From positions 260,541 through 324,540 of the forward strand of contig JAVYKX010000002.1 in NCBI GenBank assembly GCA_038741495.1: 64,000 nt of DNA, read 5' to 3'. This document shows, piece after piece, positions 24,503-32,967 of the stretch. How positions within the stretch are numbered: the stretch's first letter is position 1; each line of letters begins with the position of its first letter. Made by a program: the position numbers and the translations under genes. This stretch comes from Thermofilum sp. (lineage in GTDB: Archaea > Thermoproteota > Thermoprotei > Thermofilales > Thermofilaceae). The notes below the pieces were generated by a model that did no database searches, had not been told where the DNA came from, and worked only from the letters and a program-made list of their open reading frames with translations.

Positions 24503-25281
24503 AGCTCCTCAACCTCCTCCCGTATCTTTTCAAGCCTCCTTATCTTCTCCTCTATCTCGCTCTTTAACCGCTCGTACACGTCTCTCGGTATCTCGCCGCT
24601 CTTGAACTTCTGCTCCAATTTTGAGAGAGCGATTCTCATTTTAGCGATCTCGGGTTTAACCTCAGTGGCTTTCACCCGCTTAAAGTGAGGAATAACAGCC
24701 CTATCCAGGTCTGCGAGCTTTCTCTCGAGCAGCTCCTTGGAGCTCAGCCTCTGTGCGAGCTCTGCGTCGAGCCTACTCCTCACCTCCTCGTACTCTTTCT
24801 CACTCAACACGCCCAGCTTGAGCCTGGCCTCCAGCCTCTCAATCTCCGCTTCGTACGCCTCGATGGCTTTCTCAAGGCCGAGGATGTCCTTCCTGAGCTT
24901 TTCGCGCACCTCCTCCCAGCTATCCACAATTGCCCGCGCCTCCCGCTCGTACTCCTCCCACATTTTCCCGAGGTCAACTGCCCTCCTCACCAGCTCCTCT
25001 ACCTCGTCTGCAGCCGCCACGGGCTGCGGTGGGGGAGGGGGCCGGAGCTCTGTGGTCACGCGGGGCTCTTCGCGGATCTCCACCGCAGCAACTGCTTGCT
25101 GCGGCACCTGAGGGGGCTGCGGGGCCCTCCTTTTCTCCTCCTGCTTCTTGTAAAACTCACAGCTCCAGTAGTCGGCCACGCAGGGTAGGAAGGCGGGATC
25201 CACCTCTGCACCGCCGGCAAACTTGCAGTAGAACTTGTTGCCTGTGCGGTAAAGCCCTGGGCACACGCCACGCGATGACAT
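24499..25281 (-). CDS. Coiled-coil protein with N-terminal four-Cys domain
   Basis: This 260-residue protein starts at the ATG at 25281; an open frame continues upstream to 25434 but gives unlikely sequence past the promoter region. An N-terminal metal-binding-like domain has four Cys spaced C-x11-C-x14-C-x6-C. Then comes a Pro/Gln-rich linker (about 45-90), and then coiled coils with two repeated units, each with a turn of the form G-x-[LI]-x-x-[DE]-x-Y-x-x-[LV] (GVLSEKEYEEV and GEIPRDVYERL). The next gene is a paralogue of the coiled-coil part. The same Cys spacing occurs in the divergent gene at 25400. Function is unknown. Confidence 0.7.
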   Translation of the reverse strand: MSSRGVCPGLYRTGNKFYCKFAGGAEVDPAFLPCVADYWSCEFYKKQEEKRRAPQPPQVPQQAVAAVEIREEPRVTTELRPPPPPQPVAAADEVEELVRRAVDLGKMWEEYEREARAIVDSWEEVREKLRKDILGLEKAIEAYEAEIERLEARLKLGVLSEKEYEEVRSRLDAELAQRLSSKELLERKLADLDRAVIPHFKRVKATEVKPEIAKMRIALSKLEQKFKSGEIPRDVYERLKSEIEEKIRRLEKIREEVEEL

Positions 25282-25399
25282 GTACGTGCCACTCACTGAT
25301 TGTGAACTACACCGATATATGAGGGTAATTCCTAAACCTGCAGCAGCTAGCGAAACGATGCCGGGTTTGGTGAGCACCACGTGAAAGCCAGGGGGAGGG

Positions 25400-25630
25400 G
25401 TGGGTCGCGTGTCGGCTGAGGGTAAGGAGTGCATCTTCTACCAGCTCACCGCTTCTGGTTACAGATGCGTGCTTATGGGGCCGGAGGAGTGGAGGGGGGC
25501 AAGCGACAGGCTCCTAAGCTACTGCAAGTCGGGTGGAAGCGGTTGCCCGAAGAGGCGTGCCCTGGAGGGCAAGAAGATGTCGAACAGCTGCGGTTTCAAG
25601 AAGGGCGCTGCCGATGAGCTGCTTCACTAG
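25400..25630 (+). CDS. Small four/five-Cys protein
   Basis: This 76-residue protein has Cys spaced C-x11-C-x18-C-x6-C (CIFY, YRCVL, SYCKS, GCPKR), the same pattern as the N-terminus of the divergent gene at 24499-25281, plus one later Cys. It is probably a zinc or Fe-S site. The gene end overlaps the start of the polytopic membrane protein by 17 bases, so the two are likely coupled. Function is unknown. Confidence 0.6.
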   Translation: MGRVSAEGKECIFYQLTASGYRCVLMGPEEWRGASDRLLSYCKSGGSGCPKRRALEGKKMSNSCGFKKGAADELLH

Positions 25631-27119
25631 AGGAGAAAAGCTACTAGTGCTGGGGACCTCCCTCGCTGTGACGGGAGCACTAGCCATTGCCGCCACTCGC
25701 TCGTCGGCGGCCGGCGCGTGGCTCCCCCTAACCCTCGTAGTAGCCCCCCTCGTCACCGCTCTATCGGCGCTCGCTAAGCGTAGGCGAATGAGTGAGCTCG
25801 CGGTAGCTTTTGCGGCGCCGGTATCGGCGCTCGCCGCGTCGCCGGCTGTGGTTATCGCGGCGTCAGGCATCGTGGAGGCTGTAAAGTCTGGAGGTTTCTC
25901 CTACGTGGTCGCAAGGAACTTGTTCGAGAGCCTGGGGGCATCGTTCTGGTACGTAGCGCTAGCAGTTTCCGCGTCAATGTTCCTGGCATCGCTCCTAGTG
26001 CTATCGACAGCTATCGGAGCCGTCGCGGTCAACGATGTGGATGCCAGGCTGCTCGCTGAGCGGGCTTCGCGGGCACTGGGAGGGGAACCCCGCTGGGCTT
26101 TTCTCGGCTTTCTTCTCGGCCTCCTCATCCCCCTCTTTTCCGCGTGGCATACTCGAAGCTCTAACGAGGCGCAGCTCTACCTGTACTTTGCGCTGCCGGC
26201 AGCTCTCCTCACTTCACCGCTACCCGTGTCTCTCTCCTTTCTCCTGTACGCCGCTCTCCCGCTACCCCGGAACGGGCTCCTGCTGGGTGCCACGCTCGGC
26301 TGCGCTTTTCACGCTGCAGCTTCCCGAGCGTTGTACGGGAGGCGTGCCGCCGCGGAGGGCTACTGGGGCTTATTCCAGCTCGCTCTAGCGGCTCTAATCC
26401 TTTCTCTCGCGTTCTTCACCCTCGTGGGGCCCACCTTCCCAGCGTACATGCTCTCATTCCTGCTCCTCTCATTGGCAGCGGGGGCTGCCGCCACCTCCCT
26501 CGAGAGCACGGGGTTCAGCCTCAGCGTGGCTCTCCTCGTATTACTATCGCAGCGGTTAGCTGCAGAGGCAGAGGCGCTTCCCGGCGTGGAGGTCGCTGCA
26601 AGCTGGCTTTTCCCACTTATACTCTCAGCTTCCCTCGCTGCGCTTGTGCAGCTGCATCTGCGATGGTTCTCGCGCGAGGTCGAGTACTGTGAACCGGGAT
26701 TACTGCTCGCAGCAGCTCCCGTGGCTGCAGGCCTCCTCGCGATTCCTTACTACGCGGCCGCATTCTCCTGGCCGCCTCCAGCCCTCAGGAGATACGAGGT
26801 GAGTGCTCCGGCCGTGCTGCTACCCTTGCTCGTCTCCGCGGGGGGTTTGGCGGCTCAGGCTCTGGCTAGGAGCGCGACCGGCAGCTTCCTTTCCCTCGCT
26901 GCAGCTGCCGCCCCCTTTCACCCGTCAGGCATGCTTTTAGCGGCGCTTCTCGGGGATCAGCTCCGCGACCCCTCCTCCCTAATGTTCATCGCTGGCCTTA
27001 CAGCGCTGAAGATCCTCCTCACCGTAGTTAAGCCTGGAGCCGTGCGGAGCATCTCCGGAGGAGCTAGCGCGGGCGCCGGCCTAGGACTGGTGGCTCTGGC
27101 CCTTCTCCGCTTCGCTTAA
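25614..27119 (+). CDS. Polytopic membrane protein of unknown function
   Basis: This 501-residue protein is largely hydrophobic, with about 12 to 14 predicted membrane helices (for example LLVLGTSLAVTGALAIAA near the start). The ATG at 25614 lies inside the end of the preceding Cys-rich gene; an upstream in-frame start at 25533 would add a basic non-membrane extension and is less likely. I see no transporter signature. The helix content could fit a transporter or an archaeosortase/flippase-like scaffold, but I make no family call. Codon use matches neighbours. Confidence 0.65.
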   Translation: MSCFTRGEKLLVLGTSLAVTGALAIAATRSSAAGAWLPLTLVVAPLVTALSALAKRRRMSELAVAFAAPVSALAASPAVVIAASGIVEAVKSGGFSYVVARNLFESLGASFWYVALAVSASMFLASLLVLSTAIGAVAVNDVDARLLAERASRALGGEPRWAFLGFLLGLLIPLFSAWHTRSSNEAQLYLYFALPAALLTSPLPVSLSFLLYAALPLPRNGLLLGATLGCAFHAAASRALYGRRAAAEGYWGLFQLALAALILSLAFFTLVGPTFPAYMLSFLLLSLAAGAAATSLESTGFSLSVALLVLLSQRLAAEAEALPGVEVAASWLFPLILSASLAALVQLHLRWFSREVEYCEPGLLLAAAPVAAGLLAIPYYAAAFSWPPPALRRYEVSAPAVLLPLLVSAGGLAAQALARSATGSFLSLAAAAAPFHPSGMLLAALLGDQLRDPSSLMFIAGLTALKILLTVVKPGAVRSISGGASAGAGLGLVALALLRFA

Positions 27120-27157
27120 ATAGCTCGCGAGTGCTCAGGCTGCGGTGCTTTCGCCTT

Positions 27158-27487
27158 ATGCACGTAAAAAGGGAGGAGGCCGTTAGGCGGGCAAGCTCGC
27201 TGCTTTCCAAAGCTCTCTACTTCAACCTAGCGGTCGTGCTGGTGCCGCCGCTCTACATCTTGCTTGCGAAGAGTATCGATGCCGGAACTTACGCTGCGCT
27301 GGCTTTTCTCGCGCTCTCGCTAGCGTCACTATTCGTAACCTGGCACGCTAGGAGGGCTGTAGAAGACTACGACTTCGACTCAGCACTTTCGACGCTAAAC
27401 TTCGGAGTTGCTCTCGGCTTACTGGGCGGGGCAGTAGTCGTCGGCGTACTCGCGCTGAAGGCACGTAACATTTTAAAGACGATCTAG
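27158..27487 (+). CDS. Small membrane protein (about 3 helices)
   Basis: This protein of about 109 residues has a charged N-terminus (HVKREEAVRRAS) and three hydrophobic segments (near residues 20-40, 48-65 and 85-105). The ATG at 27158 fits a TATA-like CTTAAATAG about 38 bases upstream better than the GTG at 27131. No family recognised. It precedes the eL13 gene by 18 bases. Confidence 0.55.
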   Translation: MHVKREEAVRRASSLLSKALYFNLAVVLVPPLYILLAKSIDAGTYAALAFLALSLASLFVTWHARRAVEDYDFDSALSTLNFGVALGLLGGAVVVGVLALKARNILKTI

Positions 27488-27505
27488 CCGAAGGCAGGGT
27501 CGGCG

Positions 27506-27982
27506 GTGGTTAGCGTGAGCAGCCAGCCGGAACCGCCCAGGCCCGTGGTTACCAGCCCGGTGCTCAGAGTACACGCTAGGCTACCCCCCAGGCCGGTGAG
27601 GGAGGGTAAGGGGTTTAGCGAAGGTGAGGTGCGGGAGCTCGGGCTCACGGTGGCTGAAGCCAGGCTTCTGGGAATCTTCGTGGACAAGAGGAGGAAGAGC
27701 GTGCATCCCGAGAACGTGGAGAGGTTGCGCCAGTACCTCCTCGAGCTGAAGAGAGCCTTGGAGCAGGGCGCTGAGCCGCCGAGACCGGCTCTACCCGAGA
27801 AAGTTGTTGTGAAAGCGGATCCCACTAAAGTTTTCAAGGGGAAGACTGCGGCTGGGAGGCGCGGGAGGGGGCTTCTCTCGCTGAAGCTCCGCTACACTCA
27901 CCACTACAAGTGGAAGAGGAAGCAGAGGGAGAGGCTGCTGAAGAAGAGGCATGAAGCGGCCCGCCACAAGGGCGGGGATTAA
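27506..27982 (+). CDS. rpl13e: Ribosomal protein eL13
   Basis: This 158-residue protein of the large ribosomal subunit is typical of Thermoproteota and related archaea. The diagnostic segment RPVREGKGFSEGEVRELGLT then EARLLGIFVDKRRKSVHPEN is clear. The C-terminus is a long basic tail (RYTHHYKWKRKQRERLLKKR) that is an extension beyond the core domain. Its stop codon shares the tetranucleotide TTAA with the stop of the convergent zinc-ribbon gene. Confidence 0.9.
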   Translation: MVSVSSQPEPPRPVVTSPVLRVHARLPPRPVREGKGFSEGEVRELGLTVAEARLLGIFVDKRRKSVHPENVERLRQYLLELKRALEQGAEPPRPALPEKVVVKADPTKVFKGKTAAGRRGRGLLSLKLRYTHHYKWKRKQRERLLKKRHEAARHKGGD

Positions 27983-28137
27983 GCAGCCTTCTCGAGGTAC
28001 TTCTTCTTCAAGTACTCCAGCAGCCTCTTCGAGTTTTCCCTCAGGAGCTTGGCTCCGCACTCGCGGCAGTAGTACTTGCCCTCGATTTTAGCCGCTACTT
28101 CGGGGCTACCGCACACGCTGCAGCGAACCTCCCCCAC
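27979..28137 (-). CDS. 52-aa zinc-ribbon protein
   Basis: Reading the minus strand from a GTG at 28137 gives a 52-residue protein with CSVC near the start and CREC about 15 residues later, a classic zinc ribbon, followed by a basic helix (LLRENSKRLLEYLKKKY). It is short enough to be missed by common length cut-offs. Evidence that it is real: perfect zinc-ribbon spacing, good codon use, and a TATA-like ATATG stretch about 33 bases upstream. It ends in TTAA shared with eL13. It may be a ribosome-associated or transcription-associated protein; it is not the expected eL37. Confidence 0.7.
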   Translation of the reverse strand: MGEVRCSVCGSPEVAAKIEGKYYCRECGAKLLRENSKRLLEYLKKKYLEKAA

Positions 28138-28204
28138 GCGTACCCCGCTCTTTCAGCGCCCTACTTCACATATGCTTTTCTAGCTGGCGCTGCGCGAAGG
28201 AAAG

Positions 28205-28213
28205 CAATATAAA
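28205..28213 (+). promoter_or_regulatory. TATA box for LSm gene
   Basis: CAATATAAA is centred 26 bases before the GTG at 28235, giving a leaderless transcript. Confidence 0.6.
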
Positions 28214-28234
28214 GCGAGGCTAGTACCCTATCGC

Positions 28235-28576
28235 GTGAGCGCATCCTCCCTGAAGCTGGGTTCAACGCTTAGAGGGAACCCCCTCGACTACATACGCCGG
28301 GCGAATGGCAAGAACATCCTGGTGAAGCTAAAAGACGGGACAGAGTACATCGGAAGACTAAGGTTCCTCGACCGCTCTATGAATCTACTTCTCGACGAAG
28401 CGAAGGAGGTTAGCGATACCAACAAGCTCCTCGCCAACCTCGGCACGGTCTTCATCCGCGGGAGCAACCTGCTTTACGTTTCGCTCGATCTCAGCAAAGT
28501 CACCTTCTTCGAGCCCACCGAAGCCCAGAAGCGAGAGGAGCCCCAGCAGGGCAGCGAGGAGGATCAGGAGGATTAG
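28235..28576 (+). CDS. Sm-like (LSm) RNA-binding protein
   Basis: This 113-residue protein should form heptameric rings that bind U-rich RNA. The Sm1 motif (NILVKLKDGTEYIGRLRFLD) and Sm2 motif (FIRGSNLLYVSL) are both present. The C-terminus has a longer acidic tail (rich in Glu, Gln, Asp) than the usual 75-85-residue archaeal Sm proteins. In many archaea LSm is followed by eL37; here SAM synthetase follows instead. Confidence 0.9.
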   Translation: MSASSLKLGSTLRGNPLDYIRRANGKNILVKLKDGTEYIGRLRFLDRSMNLLLDEAKEVSDTNKLLANLGTVFIRGSNLLYVSLDLSKVTFFEPTEAQKREEPQQGSEEDQED

Positions 28577-28677
28577 CCTCGGGATGGGTCGGGCACTCCG
28601 GCAGGCTTGGGTGCCGATATTACTGCCGGTAATCTCCCAAAAACCATAAAAGTTGAAGCGGCTTCTGAAGCCTTTCG

Positions 28678-29898
28678 ATGCCGAGAGAGATTAACGTCGA
28701 AAGAGTGGGCTACGCCCCGCCTGAGCGCCTTCCCGTCGAGATCGTTGAGAGGAAGGGCGTCGGGCACCCTGACTACATAGCCGACTCGGTCGCCGAGGCG
28801 GCGAGCCGCGAGCTATGCCGGTACTACCTAGAGCACTTCGGCAGGATTCTCCACCACAACCTGGACAAGGTCTTGGTTGTCGGCGGGCAGTCGGCTCCGA
28901 GGTACGGCGGCGGAGAGCTTCTGCAGCCGATCTACATCCTGGTTTCGGGGAGGGCTACAACCGAGGTTGTTCAGAGCGACGGCTCGAAGGTGAGCGTGCC
29001 TGTAGGCCCTCTAATCCTGAGAGCTGTGCGGAAGTGGCTCTCGAGCAGCTTCCGCTACCTTAACCCCGAGGAGCACACGATCATCGACTACAGGGTTGGC
29101 AAGGGCTCTGTAGACCTCGTCGACATATACTCCAGAGCCAGCGCCTATCCAGGAGCGAACGACACGTCGATGGGTGTCGGCTACGCCCCCCTGTCCACGA
29201 CCGAGAGGCTCGTTCTGGAGGCGGAGAGGCTGCTGAACTCAGAGCGCGTGAAGCACGACTACCCGGCGATAGGGGAGGATGTGAAGGTGATGGGGGTTAG
29301 GAAGGGTGACAAGATATACCTGACGGTTGCAGCCGCCATAGTCTCGAGGCACGTGAGAAGCACTGCGGAGTACCTGGAAGTCAAGGAAGCGATAAGGAAG
29401 CTCGTCCTGGAGAAAGCTCACGAGATCACCGACAAAGAAGTTGAGGTCTACGTGAACACCGGCGACGACCCCTCTAAGGGGGACAAGGGAGGAGTCTACC
29501 TCGTCGTTACGGGCACGTCCGCGGAGCACGGCGACGACGGGGCGACGGGGCGCGGGAACAGGGCGAACGGCTTAATCACGCCTTTCAGGCCGATGTCGCT
29601 CGAAGCTACTGCGGGCAAGAACCCGGTGAGCCACGTAGGGAAGCTTTACAACATCGTCGCTTTCAACGCGGCGCAGGACATCGCCCAGCTGGACCGCGTC
29701 GAGGAAGTCTACGTCAAGCTGATCAGCCAGATCGGCAGGCCCATAAACGAGCCACTGCTCTCCTACATCGGCATCAACGCCCCCGAGGAGGTTGTCGCGA
29801 GGGTCCGGCACAAGGCTGAAGAGGTGCTCGCCGACCACCTCGACAGGATCAACAGGCTCTGGGAGAAGGTTCTGAGAGAGGAGGTCATGCTCTTCTGA
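28678..29898 (+). CDS. mat: Archaeal S-adenosylmethionine synthetase
   Basis: This 406-residue enzyme makes S-adenosylmethionine from methionine and ATP. It matches the archaeal MAT family rather than bacterial Met[20 protein letters not shown] near the start, [12 protein letters not shown], and the glycine-rich [18 protein letters not shown] near residue 285. Length is typical. TATA-like CCATAAAAG is 30 bases upstream of the ATG. The gene end overlaps the convergent DUF460 gene by 14 bases. Confidence 0.95.
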   Translation: MPREINVERVGYAPPERLPVEIVERKGVGHPDYIADSVAEAASRELCRYYLEHFGRILHHNLDKVLVVGGQSAPRYGGGELLQPIYILVSGRATTEVVQSDGSKVSVPVGPLILRAVRKWLSSSFRYLNPEEHTIIDYRVGKGSVDLVDIYSRASAYPGANDTSMGVGYAPLSTTERLVLEAERLLNSERVKHDYPAIGEDVKVMGVRKGDKIYLTVAAAIVSRHVRSTAEYLEVKEAIRKLVLEKAHEITDKEVEVYVNTGDDPSKGDKGGVYLVVTGTSAEHGDDGATGRGNRANGLITPFRPMSLEATAGKNPVSHVGKLYNIVAFNAAQDIAQLDRVEEVYVKLISQIGRPINEPLLSYIGINAPEEVVARVRHKAEEVLADHLDRINRLWEKVLREEVMLF

Positions 29899-31879
29899 AG
29901 AGTTCGGAAGCCCTCCGCCTCCTGTAATCCTCTAGCGCTTTTCTCAGCTTATCCGCCACGCTCCTCGCTCCCAGCTGCTCAACTGCTGCCTGCAGCTCGC
30001 TCCTGTCCACAGCCAGGAAGAGCTCGACCTCGCGTGCGGAGGGCAGCGCGCTGAGAGGGACGGCTACAACGCCGAGAGGCAGGCTCTCACAGAGGTCCCC
30101 CGGGGGCGATGCCCTCACTACAGCTACCAGCGGCCTCGAGGGATCCTTCACGCGGATCAGCGCCTCCCGGAGCTGGTCGCGGGGCCACTCCTTGTCCACG
30201 AAGATGACGGGGTCTAGCAGCGATGCCGGGTTAAACTCACCCCTCTCGAGCAGCTCGAGCGCGGCCGACAGCTTAAGTGCCGCGCACTTGCTACCGAGTA
30301 CGATCTCGCGGAGCATTACCGCCAGGGAGGAAGCTCTCCGCTCAAGCTCAGCCTGCTTCTCCCTCGCTTCCTGCAGCTCCCTGCTCATCATGTCGATCCT
30401 CGCCTCGAGCTTGACGAGTGCCCCATCCCTGGCGCCTAGAGAGCTGCGAGCGCTGAGAAGCCTCTCCAGCGCTGCTGCCTTCTCCTCAAGCTCCTCCCTA
30501 ACCTCTCTCAGCTCCCTTCTGAGGGCGTGGTTGTCCGCGGCCAGCTGCTCGACAAGCGCCTTGTAGAACTCCAAAGCGTGCTCCGCGCTCTCAGCGGGAA
30601 GCCGCTCGACCTCGGCTCTAGGCTCTAAGCCGAGGTACTTTCCAGCCGCTTTCACCACCGCGCTCGCTACAGGCTCCCCGCGCAAGACGAGGAGCTTAGC
30701 CTCGTCGAGGGGCACTGGGAGGGCCCTCCTCTCCGCCTCCCTCTCCACCTCCTCGAACTTCTCCCTGTACGAGAGAAACGCCTTGTAGGCTGCGGCGAGA
30801 GCGTCCCTCTGGTGGCTGTCCCTCACCTTCACCCCGGAGAGGCTGCTAGCCTCCCCGGCGAGGCGGCGCTTTTCATCCAAGCTGAGCGGCCTCGGCGGGG
30901 CGAAGAGCACGGCACCTAAGCTCGAAGCGAGCTTCCTCACGTAGGAGGGAGGCGGCTGCACATCCGTCGCCACGACGGCGGGACGGCCCAGCTCGCTGAG
31001 CGCCCTGGTCAGCTGGCTTCTGCCGAGCAGCCTCTTCGAGAACAAGGCGACCACGCTCCCCTTCAAGTCTAGCGCAGCAACCCCCGTAGTCGTGCCCGGG
31101 TCCACCCCCACGATGAGGACTCTCTCGGAGCGCCAAGCCCTCCTGGCAGACTTAGAGGTGAGGGGTCTGTACTCGACTCTCTCCCTCTTCACGGGCTCGA
31201 TCTCGACGAATAGGTCGTGCCCGCTCTCACGGCGCACAACCCCGGCGAGCGCTTCCCGAGGCGCGTACACCACGAAGGTCGCTCCCGTGAGCCCCTCGCC
31301 AGACTTCCTGGCGAACAGGTCGTAGTCGAGCCCAGCCCTCTCGAGCGCTTCCCGTATCTCGCTCACCTTCCTCTTCACGAGGAGCTCGATGCCACGCTTG
31401 AAGCGCTCCCTGCTCATCCCCCCGGGACCGGGGACCCTGCCCCTCCCCACCTTTATGAGTGTCTCCTCCTCGAAGAGGAGGACCTCGGAGCCCACGCCGT
31501 GGTACGCGAGGAGCGCAGCCACCTCCGCGGTCTCGAGAGGGGAAAGCTTCCCCCCGCGGAGCCCGGTGAGCGCGCAGAGCGCCTCTACGCTCAGCCGCTC
31601 GCCCGCTACCCGCGTGACTTCCACGAGCTTTAGGCTTGCCGGAAGAACCTTCAGCAGCTTCGCGATCTCCTCCTCGCTCCCCAGCTCGCCGAGGTTGTCT
31701 ACCGCGATCGCCTCCGCGCCCTGCTGGGCCGCTAGGGCCAGCGCCTCCCCGCGCGAGAGCCCCTCCCACCTGCCCACCACCCTGCCCTCGCTGACGAGAA
31801 CGCAGGCGAAAGCCGGCTCCCCCTTCTCCGGAGAGCTCCCGGGCAGGATGTCGAGGCCGAGAACCTTCCTGAAAGCCAC
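29885..31879 (-). CDS. DUF460 / RNase H-like fold protein with coiled coil
   Basis: This 664-residue archaeal DUF460 protein has a predicted RNase H-like nuclease fold. The key segment GVDPGTTTGVAALD (about residues 257-270) carries the catalytic Asp and phosphate-binding turn. A second, N-terminal RNase H-like region (LGLDILPGS near residue 8) may be the inactive twin. A coiled coil spans about 440-545, and a C-terminal alpha/beta domain follows. The start is 17 bases after the RIO2 gene, so the two are likely co-transcribed. Function is unknown experimentally as far as I know; a link to ribosome or RNA processing is suggested by RIO2. Confidence 0.85.
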   Translation of the reverse strand: MAFRKVLGLDILPGSSPEKGEPAFACVLVSEGRVVGRWEGLSRGEALALAAQQGAEAIAVDNLGELGSEEEIAKLLKVLPASLKLVEVTRVAGERLSVEALCALTGLRGGKLSPLETAEVAALLAYHGVGSEVLLFEEETLIKVGRGRVPGPGGMSRERFKRGIELLVKRKVSEIREALERAGLDYDLFARKSGEGLTGATFVVYAPREALAGVVRRESGHDLFVEIEPVKRERVEYRPLTSKSARRAWRSERVLIVGVDPGTTTGVAALDLKGSVVALFSKRLLGRSQLTRALSELGRPAVVATDVQPPPSYVRKLASSLGAVLFAPPRPLSLDEKRRLAGEASSLSGVKVRDSHQRDALAAAYKAFLSYREKFEEVEREAERRALPVPLDEAKLLVLRGEPVASAVVKAAGKYLGLEPRAEVERLPAESAEHALEFYKALVEQLAADNHALRRELREVREELEEKAAALERLLSARSSLGARDGALVKLEARIDMMSRELQEAREKQAELERRASSLAVMLREIVLGSKCAALKLSAALELLERGEFNPASLLDPVIFVDKEWPRDQLREALIRVKDPSRPLVAVVRASPPGDLCESLPLGVVAVPLSALPSAREVELFLAVDRSELQAAVEQLGARSVADKLRKALEDYRRRRASELFRRA

Positions 31880-31896
31880 GCTGAGCTTTCCCCTAG

Positions 31897-32790
31897 CTAG
31901 CCAGCTACTCTGGTTAAAAACTCTTCCGCGAGCGCTGCAGCGTTCAGCTTGAGCCCGTACTTTCTCGCGAAGAAGGCGGCGAGGTTCTCCACGTCCCTCT
32001 TAAGGAGGGTGAGAGCCTGAGGGTGGGACGAAGAGACCCACTGGGGCCAGTCGATGAGCACTACTTTCTCCCCCTCCACCACGAGAACGTTGTACTCGCT
32101 GAGGTCGCCGTGAACCACGCCGGCGCGGTACGCTTTCTCCACTTCCGCTAGCGCGCGCTCCAGAACGCTTCCAGGGTCCTCGAGCTCGGGCCCCTCCGAG
32201 AGCTCTACCCCCTCCACGTACCCCGTCACCACCACGTGGCGGTTCCAGTCGATAGGCTCGGGGACCGAGACGCCAGCCTTCCAGAGCAGCCGCAGAGCCT
32301 CGTACTCGCTCCTCGCCGCGAGCCTCGACTGGTAGAGCCAGGAGGTGTGCCGCTTACCAGCAGCGTAGAGCCTAACCTTCTTCACGCTGCGGAAGCTCGT
32401 CCGCCCAACCCTGTGCACCTTCACCGCAACCAGCCTCCCACCCGGCGTGAGGCCGAGGTAAACCTCCGACTCCTTCCCCTCCCCCACGGGGCTCTGGCTG
32501 ATAGCCTCCAGCACCCCCCGCTTCGCGAGCACGCGGAAGGCGAGGCAGTCGTACCCCCGGCTAGTCAGCACGTAGCCCGTGTACGCGGCTTTCACCCGCT
32601 GCACCAGCCCCAGCGCGTGCAGCCTCCTCATCCTCCTCTCGGCCAGCTCCCCGCCCACCCCCGCTAGCGACGCGATCAGCTCCAGCGAAACGTACTCGTG
32701 GTTGATCATCCCCCTCTCCACCGCTACCAGCAGCCTGTAGTCCACGTTGCTGAGCAAGCGCAGCGCTTCAACCGAGAACCTCGCGCTCAC
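31897..32790 (-). CDS. rio2: RIO2 serine/threonine kinase/ATPase
   Basis: This protein of about 297 residues acts in maturation of the small ribosomal subunit. The N-terminal winged helix (about 1-80) is typical of RIO2. The kinase core has the flexible P-loop GEGKESEVYLG, the VAVKVHR lysine, HGDLSEYN with catalytic Asp, and the metal-binding LIDWPQW. I prefer the GTG at 32790 over the TTG at 32811, because a TATA-like TTTTAAG is centred about 33 bases upstream of 32790 and only 12 bases from 32811. Confidence 0.93.
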   Translation of the reverse strand: MSARFSVEALRLLSNVDYRLLVAVERGMINHEYVSLELIASLAGVGGELAERRMRRLHALGLVQRVKAAYTGYVLTSRGYDCLAFRVLAKRGVLEAISQSPVGEGKESEVYLGLTPGGRLVAVKVHRVGRTSFRSVKKVRLYAAGKRHTSWLYQSRLAARSEYEALRLLWKAGVSVPEPIDWNRHVVVTGYVEGVELSEGPELEDPGSVLERALAEVEKAYRAGVVHGDLSEYNVLVVEGEKVVLIDWPQWVSSSHPQALTLLKRDVENLAAFFARKYGLKLNAAALAEEFLTRVAG

Positions 32791-32967
32791 AACCGCGTCG
32801 GTAAGCGGCAATCACGGCAGGCTTAAAACCTTCATCCCGCCGCGCGGCTGGCGCGCCCGCCTCCCGCTCGAGAGCCGCGTAAAGCTCTTTTGCCGGTTCT
32901 GCAGGTACCTGGGCGAGGATGAGGTAGCTCGCGCCTGAGCGGTGATGAGGAACCTCGATTGCTGAAC

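Noticed and set aside
23993-25281. ESCRT-III (CdvB) genes
   Set aside because: The helical content is suggestive, but there is no recognisable Snf7-type order or MIM motif, and no CdvA or CdvC gene is nearby.
27979-28137. Ribosomal protein eL37
   Set aside because: eL37 often neighbours LSm and has four Cys, but the spacing, the C-terminal basic helix and the opposite orientation do not match.
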